64,000 nucleotides of DNA from Aquiflexum balticum DSM 16537 (GTDB taxonomy: Bacteria > Bacteroidota > Bacteroidia > Cytophagales > Cyclobacteriaceae). The stretch lies in the NCBI RefSeq assembly GCF_900176595.1, contig NZ_LT838813.1:1612001-1676000 (forward strand), written 5' to 3'. The position numbers were made by a program, and so were the translations under genes. Positions 54,936-63,671 of this stretch are shown here, piece after piece. Every line of letters starts with the position of its first letter. Position 1 is the stretch's first letter. The notes beneath the pieces were generated by a model that ran no database searches, was not told where the DNA came from, and saw only the letters and a program-made list of their open reading frames with translations.

Positions 54936-55482
54936 GAAAAAGGCCACAGTAATTGCTGAAAAAGCTAGTGATATTGCCAAAACCAATTACAACATTAATT
55001 TAAAATTGAAAGGGTCACATGATAAAATCTGAAAAGGCCATCATTTTCAATGAAGAACAATGGGTTTTGAAAGAGCTTTTTTATCTAAACTAACTTGGGT
55101 GTTCTGGCGAGGAAATCAGGTAATGTAAGCTATTTTTTATTTCCACCACATATTGAAATAATATATTTGTTGAATACTTCAAGAAGATTTTTGAAAGTTT
55201 GACAAAATTTAATGATTTAAAGGGAACGTACCTTAGAATAGAATATTTTCAATTTGATTGTATTCTGATCTACAACATATTCCCTTAAGGACTCTCTGAA
55301 ATCATCATTCCCAAAAAATCCCGGTCTAGGTGGAGCTCCAGGATATAACAGAAAGTCTCTTCTTTGAACCTTTTTCCTGTAAATTGCATTTACATGAGAG
55401 GTAATTAGTTGAGCTAAGGTATTTGACTCTTTTAAATGGAATAATAAAGCAATATTTTGCGGTAAATATATAGGTTCTCCTC
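54936..55482. repeat. Right copy of the 547-bp direct repeat
   Basis: Identical to 52737-53283 (offset 2199). It lets the DUF4270 gene run on uninterrupted to its own stop. Confidence 0.97.
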
Positions 55483-56602
55483 TATCCGGATCAACTTGTG
55501 GTGTTCCGTCTTGTTGAACAGCCATTGGATTATTATCAGTTCGAAACAAAATCCGATTTGTTTCATTAGTAAAGTACATAATCTGAGATTGAGGAGGTAG
55601 ATTAGTAACCTTATTACTGACCAATGGACCCATTTCAAGACGAACCTGATTGAATGTAACATTTTCTAATGTATCTAAAAATGCATCCAAAGGACTCATG
55701 TCTAATTTAACCAACATACCTAAACCTGATTTTACTCCTGCAAAGTGGCCTAAGTTGTAAGCTTGCATTTTGTTTTGCACTACTTCGGTAGGAGTTCCTG
55801 TGGGGTCATTTACAATCTGACTAAAATGACGTGCAAAGTTATTATTGATTCCAGTGGATATAGGATATGCTCTTGAAATGGTATCTCCCTCATTCTTGTA
55901 AAAGAAAACGAAACCGGTATTGTTACCAACTTGAGTATTAAATGAAACATCTTCATTTTCAGCACCTTTAAACACTACCCCTGGAAAAAATTCCCTAAAT
56001 GAAAATATATCATTGAACCCAACCCCCCCTTTCATTTCCGCGAATAATCCTTCAACAAATTGATTATTGACCGAAATACTCACTATAGTATCTTGCTTTG
56101 CTTTAAAATCAACTTTGGTGCTTATTACAGGTTGGGGGTCATAGCTTAAGCTATTAAAATTATAATAATTGAGATCTTTGATCTGTTCTTGCAGTAAATG
56201 AATGTTGATAGTTTTTGGGGAATCAAGGTTATCCCCTAGGACATGGCGTATGTAGATATTAAACCTGACAGAATCTAATACGGCATTAGGTTCTGGCCTC
56301 CTTACATCCCTGTTGAAAAACAAACGGGAATATCCAGTAGCCTCTGTCTTTCCAAAAAAATCACTTTCTTCATTACCATATAGCAAGAAACCCGTATTGA
56401 GGGTTGATATGGAATCCCAGAGTACCACGGAAGCAGATAGGGGTATTTCTTGGTAGAAAACCCCAATCTGATTGTTTTCAGGATCCAATATCAATCCGAT
56501 ACTTGAAGGATCTTCGCAGGAAGATGTGATTGAAAATATAGTAAATAAACTTACAAACAGCTTAGCTGGCGAGGTCAGTATAGATGTTGTAATAACTTTC
56601 AA
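55217..56602 (-). CDS. DUF4270-family lipoprotein
   Basis: No ATG is present near the start. The TTG at 56602 gives the best lipoprotein signal (KVITTSILTSPAKLFVSLFT, then SITSSC with the anchor Cys); 461 residues. The frame stays open to 56665 with another TTG. Either way it overlaps the glycogen-synthase gene by at least 40 bases, so translation is probably coupled. The body is beta-rich with the DUF4270 pattern (SSIGLILDPENNQIGVFYQE; ATGYSRLFFN). Surface lipoproteins of this family lie next to glycogen synthase in many Bacteroidota; their role is unknown. An IS insertion duplicated its 3' end without breaking it. Confidence 0.85.
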   Translation of the reverse strand: MKVITTSILTSPAKLFVSLFTIFSITSSCEDPSSIGLILDPENNQIGVFYQEIPLSASVVLWDSISTLNTGFLLYGNEESDFFGKTEATGYSRLFFNRDVRRPEPNAVLDSVRFNIYIRHVLGDNLDSPKTINIHLLQEQIKDLNYYNFNSLSYDPQPVISTKVDFKAKQDTIVSISVNNQFVEGLFAEMKGGVGFNDIFSFREFFPGVVFKGAENEDVSFNTQVGNNTGFVFFYKNEGDTISRAYPISTGINNNFARHFSQIVNDPTGTPTEVVQNKMQAYNLGHFAGVKSGLGMLVKLDMSPLDAFLDTLENVTFNQVRLEMGPLVSNKVTNLPPQSQIMYFTNETNRILFRTDNNPMAVQQDGTPQVDPDRGEPIYLPQNIALLFHLKESNTLAQLITSHVNAIYRKKVQRRDFLLYPGAPPRPGFFGNDDFRESLREYVVDQNTIKLKIFYSKVRSL

Positions 56603-57377
56603 AAAGTTGTTCGTCTTCTTCTTCGTTGTTAATATCACACTTCTTGTCTTTAGAGCACTCTTCAATGAGTTTGCTTAGGTTTTCTGAAATTTCTTCGCTC
56701 TTGATGACTACGTCGGCGTATTCCATTCCGATTTTAAGGAAGCCTTCGTAATCTTTTGATTTTAGTGGTGCAAGAATGGCGTCATCAATATCCACCATTT
56801 TCACTTTCTCCAACAAATCGTCGCCAAATTTATGAGTAAATCCGGTATTATAAATAGCGAATACCGATTTTGTATCTTTAAACAAAGGTTCGTTTTTGTA
56901 GGTTGTCTTTAGATACATTGGAATCAGACTTGTCATCCAATCATTACAATGGACAACATCAGGAGCCCAACCCAATTTTTTTACTGTTTCAATAACTCCT
57001 TTACAGAAGAAAATGGCTCTTTCGTCATTGTCTTCATAGAATTTCTCATGCTTGTCATGAAAAACGCTTTTTCTTTGGAAGTAGTCTTCGTTGTCAATGA
57101 AATAAACCTGAAGCTTCGCATTTGGAATTGATGCCACCTTGATAATCAGGGGCTTTTCTTCCTCTCCTACAGCAATATTTATCCCTGAAAGCCTTACTAC
57201 TTCATGCAATCTGTTTTTTCTTTCATTGATTAAGCCGAATCTTGGAACAAGAATACGGATTTCCATTCCTTTTTCCTGCATCGCTTGTGGCAATGCCCTT
57301 ACGAAATTAGCGACTTCTGAGGTTTGAAGAAATGGATTGATTTCACTTGCAACGTAGAGAATACGGAGTTTAGACAT
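56562..57377 (-). CDS. Stand-alone glycogen/starch synthase N-terminal (GT5) domain protein
   Basis: The ATG at 57377 (MSKLRILYVASEINPF) starts a 271-residue protein matching only the N-terminal half of GlgA: SEVANFVRALPQAMQEKGME, DVVHCNDWMTSLIPMYLK, IYNTGFTHKFG. The ADP-glucose-binding C-terminal half is absent. In E. coli GlgA, KxGGL near the N-terminus binds ADP-glucose; here the site reads LQTSEVANF, so the Lys-Gly-Gly is lost. It probably does not make glycogen on its own. Short proteins of this kind are common in the phylum beside panC. A longer frame upstream (to 57464) is not needed. Confidence 0.85.
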   Translation of the reverse strand: MSKLRILYVASEINPFLQTSEVANFVRALPQAMQEKGMEIRILVPRFGLINERKNRLHEVVRLSGINIAVGEEEKPLIIKVASIPNAKLQVYFIDNEDYFQRKSVFHDKHEKFYEDNDERAIFFCKGVIETVKKLGWAPDVVHCNDWMTSLIPMYLKTTYKNEPLFKDTKSVFAIYNTGFTHKFGDDLLEKVKMVDIDDAILAPLKSKDYEGFLKIGMEYADVVIKSEEISENLSKLIEECSKDKKCDINNEEEDEQLFESYYNIYTDLAS

Positions 57378-57412
57378 ACCTTGTTGAGTTTTATTGAGTG
57401 ATAATAAACGCA

Positions 57413-57471
57413 CAAAGATACAAAAAAAAAGTGGTAAATCCATTGTTATTCTGAATATTAACATAGTTTTG
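57413..57471. promoter_or_regulatory. Divergent promoter pair for the GT5-domain gene and panC
   Basis: Minus-strand TATCTTTG at 57413-57420 lies 36 bases before the GT5-domain start. Plus-strand TAGTTTTG at 57464-57471 lies 32 bases before panC, with TTG at 57443-57445 as -33 element, 18 bases apart. Both fit TAnnTTTG. Confidence 0.55.
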
Positions 57472-57503
57472 CCTCTATTTTACATTCGCAAAGTACAACA
57501 CTC

Positions 57504-58352
57504 GTGAAATTTCTACGGACCAAAAAAGAAGTAAATCAAGAACTTAACATTCTCCAAAAAAAACAAATTACTATCGGTTTTGTGCCTACTATGGGGGCAT
57601 TACATGATGGACATTTGGAATTAGTAAAAAAAGCCAAACAAAATTCTAATATTGTTGTAGTGTCAATTTTCGTGAATCCTACCCAATTTAACAATAAAGA
57701 GGATTTTGAAAATTACCCCAACACTATAAGCAAAGATTTGGAATTATTGGACCAAACCGGGGTGGATTTGGTGTTTGTCCCTGATATTCAGGAGATTTAC
57801 CCCGCTCAACCCAGTCTTTCGTTTGATTTCGGTAAAATAGAGAGGGTTTTAGAGGGAGCTTTCCGTCCAGGTCACTTTAATGGGGTAGCTATAGTAGTTT
57901 CGAAGTTGTTAAATATTGTTAAACCCCATCAGGTCTATTTTGGGCAGAAAGATTTGCAGCAAGTAATGATTGTCCGAAGGTTGGTTGAGGACCTTTCTTT
58001 CAATACTGAAATTGTAATCATTCCCACTGTAAGGGAAGCTGACGGTTTGGCCATGTCTTCCAGAAATCTTAGACTTTCCTTGGAACAAAGAGCAATAGCC
58101 CCCCTTTTATACAAAGCATTGCTAAAGGCTAAAGATGAACTTTTAAAGGGCAATAATTGGTTAGCTATCCGAGAAAAAATAAATCTGATGTTTAAGGAGC
58201 AGCCCGGAGTGCAATTGGAGTACTTTGAATTGGTATCCACCGAGCGATTCGAACTTCTAGAGGAAGTAAGCGATCAATCGGGAATTGCTATATGTACAGC
58301 AGCTTTTATAGGAAATATCAGGTTAATAGACAACATATCAATATTTGATTAA
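57504..58352 (+). CDS. panC: Pantothenate synthetase
   Basis: A 282-residue enzyme joining pantoate and beta-alanine with ATP. It starts with GTG. The nucleotide-binding PTMGALHDGHLELV (HIGH-like) and the KMSKS-equivalent MSSRNLRLS are present, as is FGQKDLQQVMIVRRLVEDL. panD, which supplies beta-alanine, follows after 21 bases. The 32-base leader with a -7 box supports the start. Confidence 0.97.
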   Translation: MKFLRTKKEVNQELNILQKKQITIGFVPTMGALHDGHLELVKKAKQNSNIVVVSIFVNPTQFNNKEDFENYPNTISKDLELLDQTGVDLVFVPDIQEIYPAQPSLSFDFGKIERVLEGAFRPGHFNGVAIVVSKLLNIVKPHQVYFGQKDLQQVMIVRRLVEDLSFNTEIVIIPTVREADGLAMSSRNLRLSLEQRAIAPLLYKALLKAKDELLKGNNWLAIREKINLMFKEQPGVQLEYFELVSTERFELLEEVSDQSGIAICTAAFIGNIRLIDNISIFD

Positions 58353-58373
58353 TTTCGCGAAAAAAATCCTTGC

Positions 58374-58721
58374 ATGCATATTCAGGTATTAAAATCAAAA
58401 ATACATAGAGTAAAAATCACCCAAGCAGAATTACATTATGTAGGAAGTATCACCGTAGATGAAGATCTCATGGATGCGGCCAATATTATTGAAAACGAAA
58501 AAGTACAGATAGTCAATATCAATAATGGTGAGCGGCTTGAAACATACGTCATTAAGGGAGAACGTGGCAGTGGTATGGTTTGTCTCAATGGACCTGCTGC
58601 AAGGAAAGCGCAGGTCGGGGATATTGTAATTCTTATTTCCTATGCATCCATGGACTTTGAAGATGCCAAAAAACATAAACCTCTGATTATCTTTCCGGAT
58701 GACCACAATAAATTGATCTAA
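58374..58721 (+). CDS. panD: Aspartate 1-decarboxylase
   Basis: A 115-residue pyruvoyl enzyme. The self-cleavage site Gly24-Ser25 is in [20 protein letters not shown]. Further blocks are [20 protein letters not shown] and [20 protein letters not shown]. It converts aspartate to beta-alanine for panC upstream. The next gene starts one base after its stop. Confidence 0.97.
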   Translation: MHIQVLKSKIHRVKITQAELHYVGSITVDEDLMDAANIIENEKVQIVNINNGERLETYVIKGERGSGMVCLNGPAARKAQVGDIVILISYASMDFEDAKKHKPLIIFPDDHNKLI

Positions 58722-58722
58722 G

Positions 58723-59724
58723 GTGAGGCTTACAAAAAAACAATGGATCCAGGTGGCGGTTTCTTTGATAGTAGCCATCTGGATTTTTTGGTTTCTATAT
58801 AAAGATATCAGCTTTGATTCATTGCTTGAAGCATTATCTCATACCTCCCTATTTTGGTTTGGCTTGTCGATTTTGGTCTCTCTGATTGGTTTTTGGGTGA
58901 GAGCTTGGAGATGGAAGTTGCTCATAGATGCCGGAGAATCCGAAAAAACCAAAACTATACACACATTCTGGGCATTGATGATAGGTTACCTTGCTAATCT
59001 TCTGGTTCCCCGTGCAGGTGAAGTGGTTAGATGTGGCGTATTGACCAAAACCGAAGACCGGCAAATGGGCAAGCTTCTTGGAACTGTGATATTGGAAAGG
59101 ACCTTTGACCTGCTGTTTATGGTCAGTATTATATTTTTGGCTTTCTTGCTTGAAAAGGATCTTTTTGTTCGGTTATTCAGTGATTTGGTGTCTTTGGATT
59201 CACTGAAGGGGAAAATATTTCAATACCTTCCTTTGTTGATTGGGGGATTGATTGTAGCTATGATATTTGTTTATTTGGTTTTCCTAAAATACAAAGACAG
59301 TAATTTGTTCAGAAAGATCAGGCATTTTCTAAGGGATTTGGTCAATGGTGTGATAAGCCTTAAAAAGGTTGATAATCAATTGGGTTTCTGGAGCAGTTCG
59401 GTTTTTATCTGGTTTACCTATTATCTGATGCTGATGTTTATGGCTTGGGCTATTCCATCAACTGCCAGTTTGTCATTAAGCTCCATGCTCATGGTCATGG
59501 TAATGGGTAGTATTGGCATGATTGCTCCTGTACAAGGGGGTATAGGAACCTTTCATGCATTAGTGGCTTTCATTTTGATGGCGTATGGTTTAAGCAATGA
59601 AGAAGGTAAAATCTTTGCGGTGATCATCCATGGAAGTCAGGTACTGACCATGATAGTTCTAGGATTGATCGCTTTGTTTTTTTTCTTTAAAATAACTGCA
59701 AAGAAAGAATCCAAAACTTCTTAA
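58723..59724 (+). CDS. Flippase-like membrane protein (LPG synthase TM / UPF0104 family)
   Basis: A 333-residue protein with about eight membrane helices and a GTG start directly after panD. Family blocks: WALMIGYLANLLVPRAGEVVRC and LLGTVILERTFDLLFM near the N-terminus, then MIAPVQGGIGTFHALVAFIL. Proteins of this family resemble the flippase domain of lysylphosphatidylglycerol synthase without its catalytic domain. Likely moves a lipid across the inner membrane; the substrate is unknown. It sits in the pan operon only by position. Confidence 0.9.
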   Translation: MRLTKKQWIQVAVSLIVAIWIFWFLYKDISFDSLLEALSHTSLFWFGLSILVSLIGFWVRAWRWKLLIDAGESEKTKTIHTFWALMIGYLANLLVPRAGEVVRCGVLTKTEDRQMGKLLGTVILERTFDLLFMVSIIFLAFLLEKDLFVRLFSDLVSLDSLKGKIFQYLPLLIGGLIVAMIFVYLVFLKYKDSNLFRKIRHFLRDLVNGVISLKKVDNQLGFWSSSVFIWFTYYLMLMFMAWAIPSTASLSLSSMLMVMVMGSIGMIAPVQGGIGTFHALVAFILMAYGLSNEEGKIFAVIIHGSQVLTMIVLGLIALFFFFKITAKKESKTS

Positions 59725-59755
59725 TTTCGTAATAAACTACCAAACATAAAAAACT

Positions 59756-60442
59756 ATGATTATTCTAATTGTTGTTTTATTCGCTGTCTTAGGCTTTGTG
59801 GTCAGCAGTAGGTTAAAAAGTAAGTTTAAGAAATATTCTCAAACTTCCCTTAAAGCCAATTTATCAGGTAAAGAAATTGCTGAACTGATGCTTGCGGACA
59901 ATAATATCTATGATGTAAAAGTTCTCAGTGTGGATGGTCAGCTGACTGACCATTATAATCCTATGAACCGGACTGTAAATCTCAGCCCCGACGTGTATTA
60001 TGGAAGAAATGCTGCCGCCGCTGCCGTGGCTTCCCATGAATGTGGCCACGCCGTTCAGCATGCTACTGCTTATACTTGGTTGAATTTGAGGTCTGCTATG
60101 GTACCTGTTCAAAACGCAAGTGGGAAAATCCTGAATATTGTTCTGATTGCTTCACTTCTTGGAGGCTTCATGTTGAATCTTCCCTATGAATTGATCGGAT
60201 ATATTGTGGTTGGTTCTTATGGTGTAATGACCTTGTTTACCTTAGTTACACTTCCTGTAGAATTCGATGCGAGTAATAGGGCTTTGGCTTGGATCAAAAC
60301 CAGAAATGTAGTAACCCAAGATGAATACGCTATGTCAAAAGATGCACTTAAATGGGCGGCAATGACTTATGTAGTTGCGGCATTGGCAGCTTTGGCAACC
60401 TTGGCCTATTACATTTTCATCTTCTTTGGTAACAGAGATTAA
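59756..60442 (+). CDS. Neutral zinc metallopeptidase (YugP-like)
   Basis: A 228-residue membrane protein with helix at the N-terminus and three more near the C-terminal half (IVLIASLLGGFMLNLPYE; MTLFTLVTLPVEFDASNRAL). The zinc site is SHECGHAVQ (HExxH, His94), and the FDASNRALAWI motif supplies the family's third-ligand region. YugP proteins are widespread; their substrate is not known. Terminator follows. Confidence 0.93.
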   Translation: MIILIVVLFAVLGFVVSSRLKSKFKKYSQTSLKANLSGKEIAELMLADNNIYDVKVLSVDGQLTDHYNPMNRTVNLSPDVYYGRNAAAAAVASHECGHAVQHATAYTWLNLRSAMVPVQNASGKILNIVLIASLLGGFMLNLPYELIGYIVVGSYGVMTLFTLVTLPVEFDASNRALAWIKTRNVVTQDEYAMSKDALKWAAMTYVVAALAALATLAYYIFIFFGNRD

Positions 60443-60474
60443 GGAAACTGAAATACAGGAAATGAGTTTACTTT

Positions 60475-60506
60475 AAGGGGCAAGAAATTGTCCCTTATTT
60501 TTTTTT
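60475..60506 (+). terminator. Terminator after the YugP-like gene
   Basis: AAGGGGCAA/TTGTCCCTT stem with one wobble, followed by eight Ts. Confidence 0.8.
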
Positions 60507-60546
60507 GCTGTATCTTCAAACCGTAATTTAAAACCCTTATTTCGCC

Positions 60547-61686
60547 ATGAATTTTGAATACACAGAAGAACAATTAGCCGTTAGGGATGCTGCGAGAGAG
60601 TTTACCCAAACAGAACTTTTACCGGGTGTAATCGAAAGAGATACAGAAGCAAAATTCCCTGCAGAACAGGTAAGGAAAATGGGAGAGTTGGGTTTTTTGG
60701 GTATGATGGTTGATCCCAAATACCATGGCGGGGGTATGGATACCATTTCTTACGTATTGGCGATGGAGGAGATTTCAAAAATTGATGCCTCTGCCTCAGT
60801 TTGTATGTCCGTCAACAACTCCCTAGTATGTTGGGGTCTGGAAAAATACGGAAGCGAAGAACAAAAGGAAAAATATCTTAAGCGTCTGGCAACGGGAGAA
60901 ATTCTTGGTGCTTTTTGTCTTTCAGAGCCTGAGGCAGGTTCAGATGCAACCTCCCAACAGACAAATGCGGAATTGAAGGGAGATTATTATATCCTTAATG
61001 GAACAAAAAACTGGATTACAAATGGGAATTCGGCCAGTATATATTTGGTAATCGCACAGACAGATGCGTCCAAAGGGCATAAAGGTATTTCTGCATTTAT
61101 TGTAGAAAAAAACTGGGAAGGATTTGTAATTGGGAAAAAAGAAGATAAATTGGGCATCAGAGGCTCGGACACCCATTCTCTCATGTTTTCAGATGTTAAA
61201 GTTCCCATTTCAAATAGGATTGGAGAGGAGGGTTTTGGATTTACCTTCGCTATGGAAACATTGAACGGTGGAAGGATCGGAATCGCAGCACAAGCCTTGG
61301 GTATTGCATCTGGAGCATATGAATTGGCTTTGGCTTATTCAAAAGAAAGGAAAGCTTTTGGTAAACCAATCAGTCAACATCAGGCTATACAATTTAAGCT
61401 TGCTGATATGGCTACACAGATTGAAGCTGCAAGATTATTGGTATTGAAAGCTGCATGGCTCAAAGATCAGGGTGAGGATTATGCTTTTGCGAGTGCGATG
61501 GCAAAATTGTATGCATCAGAGGTTGCCATGAACGTGACCATTGAAGCTGTACAAGTTCATGGGGGTTATGGCTATGTGAAAGAATACCATGTGGAAAGAT
61601 TGATGCGTGATGCAAAAATTACACAGATTTATGAAGGAACCAGTGAAATTCAAAAAATAGTCATATCAAGAAGTATAATAAGATAA
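60547..61686 (+). CDS. Acyl-CoA dehydrogenase
   Basis: A 379-residue flavoenzyme oxidising short-to-medium acyl-CoA esters. The FAD blocks FCLSEPEAGSDATSQQTNAE and ITNGNSASIYLVIAQTD are clear. The catalytic Glu falls in QIYEGTSEIQKIVI, and MRDAKITQIYEGTSE is the family's C-terminal signature. Chain-length preference cannot be read. It stands alone between two terminators. Confidence 0.96.
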   Translation: MNFEYTEEQLAVRDAAREFTQTELLPGVIERDTEAKFPAEQVRKMGELGFLGMMVDPKYHGGGMDTISYVLAMEEISKIDASASVCMSVNNSLVCWGLEKYGSEEQKEKYLKRLATGEILGAFCLSEPEAGSDATSQQTNAELKGDYYILNGTKNWITNGNSASIYLVIAQTDASKGHKGISAFIVEKNWEGFVIGKKEDKLGIRGSDTHSLMFSDVKVPISNRIGEEGFGFTFAMETLNGGRIGIAAQALGIASGAYELALAYSKERKAFGKPISQHQAIQFKLADMATQIEAARLLVLKAAWLKDQGEDYAFASAMAKLYASEVAMNVTIEAVQVHGGYGYVKEYHVERLMRDAKITQIYEGTSEIQKIVISRSIIR

Positions 61687-61704
61687 TCATTTTGATCTCA
61701 CTTC

Positions 61705-61740
61705 AAAAGGTATAAAATCAATATTTTATACCTTTTTTTA
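61705..61740 (+). terminator. Terminator after the acyl-CoA dehydrogenase gene
   Basis: AAAAGGTATAAAAT/ATTTTATACCTTTT stem with a 4-base loop and T-run. Confidence 0.85.
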
Positions 61741-61825
61741 TTTTTATTTAATAATTTACTGAATTTATATATATAGCTTTCAAAAATTATTATACTTTTA
61801 CGACTTAACATTAATTTCATCTATC

Positions 61826-62755
61826 ATGGAATATTACAATAAGGTAATTGAATCTGTTGGCGTCCGCTTTTTAAAGGGGAACAATTATAAAATTGAAAAG
61901 CCTGTTTCAGTAACTAATTTTAATGATACTGAGAATACGATTATATTACTCCACCAAGGTTCTGTTAAATTTTCGGATGAAATGGAATTGGTGAATGAAG
62001 GAGAAATATTATTTATCCCTGCAGGAAGATCAACAAACATTTCTTTTGGACAGCAAGGCAAAAAGAATGATATTAACAATGAAAGTTTTGTTGACAATAA
62101 AAGGAAGTACCTTCAAACTATCAGCTTTAAGGACATTAAGAGCTTAGAAGAAGACTGTCTGACTATAATCAATTTTGAAGCAAAAGTATTTGATGTAGTC
62201 AATTTTTTCCATTCCCTAGGAATTCCTCCTTTTGTGATTCGATTCAATGATAGGATAGCCTCTATTGTGGAAGATATCGTAAAAGAATCAGAACAGAATA
62301 CCCCCGGTAAGGAAAGAGTTATCAAGATTCATACTGAATTATTGGTAATTGAGATCGTTCGACATATTCTGAAGAATAGGCTGTTTGTGGAGGAATTATC
62401 CACGAATAGTACTTACTTCAAAGATCCCCGCTTGATTGACCTTTTCAATTATATCAAAAGGAATATAGGTGGAGACCTGTCCAATAAGGTGCTGGCTAAA
62501 GTTGCCAATGTATCTGAAGATTATGTGGGTCAATATTTCAAAATGCTCACCGGAATCAATCCACAGGATTATATTGAATATCAAAGAATGGAAGCAGCAG
62601 TAGAATTGCTCAGGACTTCCAAAAAAAGTATCCGTGATATCGGAAAAGAAGTGGGTTATAAAGACACTGCTTACTTCTGCAGAAGATTTAAAATGATGTA
62701 TGGATTGCCTGCCGGGAAAATGAGAAGAAGGGAATCTCTTATCAATGTACAATAA
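61826..62755 (+). CDS. AraC-family transcriptional regulator
   Basis: A 309-residue protein. The N-terminal half (to about 190) resembles a cupin-type sensor but without a clear metal site (IILLHQGSVKFSDEMELVNE; EILFIPAGRSTNI). The C-terminal AraC HTH pair is at about 210-300: KVANVSEDYVGQYFKMLTGI and IRDIGKEVGYKDTAYFCRRF. No target is evident; it is between an acyl-CoA dehydrogenase and a carotenoid gene, and may regulate elsewhere. A terminator follows. Confidence 0.93.
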   Translation: MEYYNKVIESVGVRFLKGNNYKIEKPVSVTNFNDTENTIILLHQGSVKFSDEMELVNEGEILFIPAGRSTNISFGQQGKKNDINNESFVDNKRKYLQTISFKDIKSLEEDCLTIINFEAKVFDVVNFFHSLGIPPFVIRFNDRIASIVEDIVKESEQNTPGKERVIKIHTELLVIEIVRHILKNRLFVEELSTNSTYFKDPRLIDLFNYIKRNIGGDLSNKVLAKVANVSEDYVGQYFKMLTGINPQDYIEYQRMEAAVELLRTSKKSIRDIGKEVGYKDTAYFCRRFKMMYGLPAGKMRRRESLINVQ

Positions 62756-62777
62756 ACCCTAATAGCCATTTTGACCT

Positions 62778-62817
62778 AAAAACCCTCTTTTAGATATCAA
62801 GGAGGGTTTTTTTATTT
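62778..62817 (+). terminator. Terminator after the AraC gene
   Basis: AAAACCCTC and GAGGGTTTT pair around a 14-base loop, followed by seven Ts. Confidence 0.8.
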
Positions 62818-62934
62818 TTTACTCTCAATTAATCAACAATAAAAAACAGGTTCTCTACTGAAATTTCCAGCAGCGAAATAAATGCCTACTCAGATCAGAA
62901 TACTTCTCTTTTCTGAAAATCAGTAAAATAGTTA

Positions 62935-63642
62935 CTAATTTTCAAGGGATTCTTTGGTTTTCCAAAGCCTCCACCAAGGAGTTCCGGGAGAATCATGATG
63001 CTCATAATGATATCCAAAAAAATAGCAGGAAATGAAAGCCCAAAGATGATTTTTTGATTGACTTCTGGAATGGTGTTTATTTTCCGATTCTCCTTTGTGG
63101 GGGAGATAAGTTCCGAAATAAAACAGCTGCAGGGTGGACAATATTGCAGGAACCATCCAAAATACAATCAGATTTTCAGTAGGTAAAAAAAGTTTAAGGA
63201 TATTGAATGTAACCGCCATCAAAAGAATCTGCCATATGGAAACGTACTGTTTAATAAAACTTAAATACCAAATCAAAAAGTTATCAGACGCATGGTAATC
63301 AGGGTCTTTGTCTGTAGCAACATATCGGTGATGTTCATGATGCTTGGGAAAAAGCCTCCAATAAAAATTATAAGAAAATAAAATTGCCGAAATCCAGCCT
63401 ATAGTATGATTGAGCTTCTTGTTTGAGGATACAATCCCGTGCATCGCATCATGGGCTGTGATAAATAAGCCCGTGTACAGGTGGGTTTGGATTAAAATGC
63501 CAAGGTAAGTTATTGGATTAGACCAGTTTAATTCCCATTGGAGGAGAAAAACCAATGAACCTAACCATAGAAAAATAATAATTAGGGAAATTATTACTCC
63601 TTTGGGGTCGACTGAATCATTATGATATTTTGAAGATTTCAC
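62935..63642 (-). CDS. Beta-carotene ketolase-like (CrtW-type) membrane hydroxylase/desaturase
   Basis: No ATG start. The GTG at 63642 (VKSSKYHNDSVDPKGV) lies 29 bases after the ispH stop and gives 235 residues; an earlier GTG inside ispH would add an odd stretch. Four membrane helices and the three di-iron His clusters of the family are present: TAHDAMHG, KHHEHHRYV and GYHYEHHDSPG, with a fourth HH at ENKHHSR. The pattern fits CrtW, which puts a 4-keto group on beta-carotene (canthaxanthin, astaxanthin). The location beside ispH supports an isoprenoid role. A plain fatty-acid desaturase is the alternative. Confidence 0.85.
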   Translation of the reverse strand: MKSSKYHNDSVDPKGVIISLIIIFLWLGSLVFLLQWELNWSNPITYLGILIQTHLYTGLFITAHDAMHGIVSSNKKLNHTIGWISAILFSYNFYWRLFPKHHEHHRYVATDKDPDYHASDNFLIWYLSFIKQYVSIWQILLMAVTFNILKLFLPTENLIVFWMVPAILSTLQLFYFGTYLPHKGESENKHHSRSQSKNHLWAFISCYFFGYHYEHHDSPGTPWWRLWKTKESLEN

Positions 63643-63671
63643 TTTGCAAAGGTAGAAAAGAAATTGATTGA

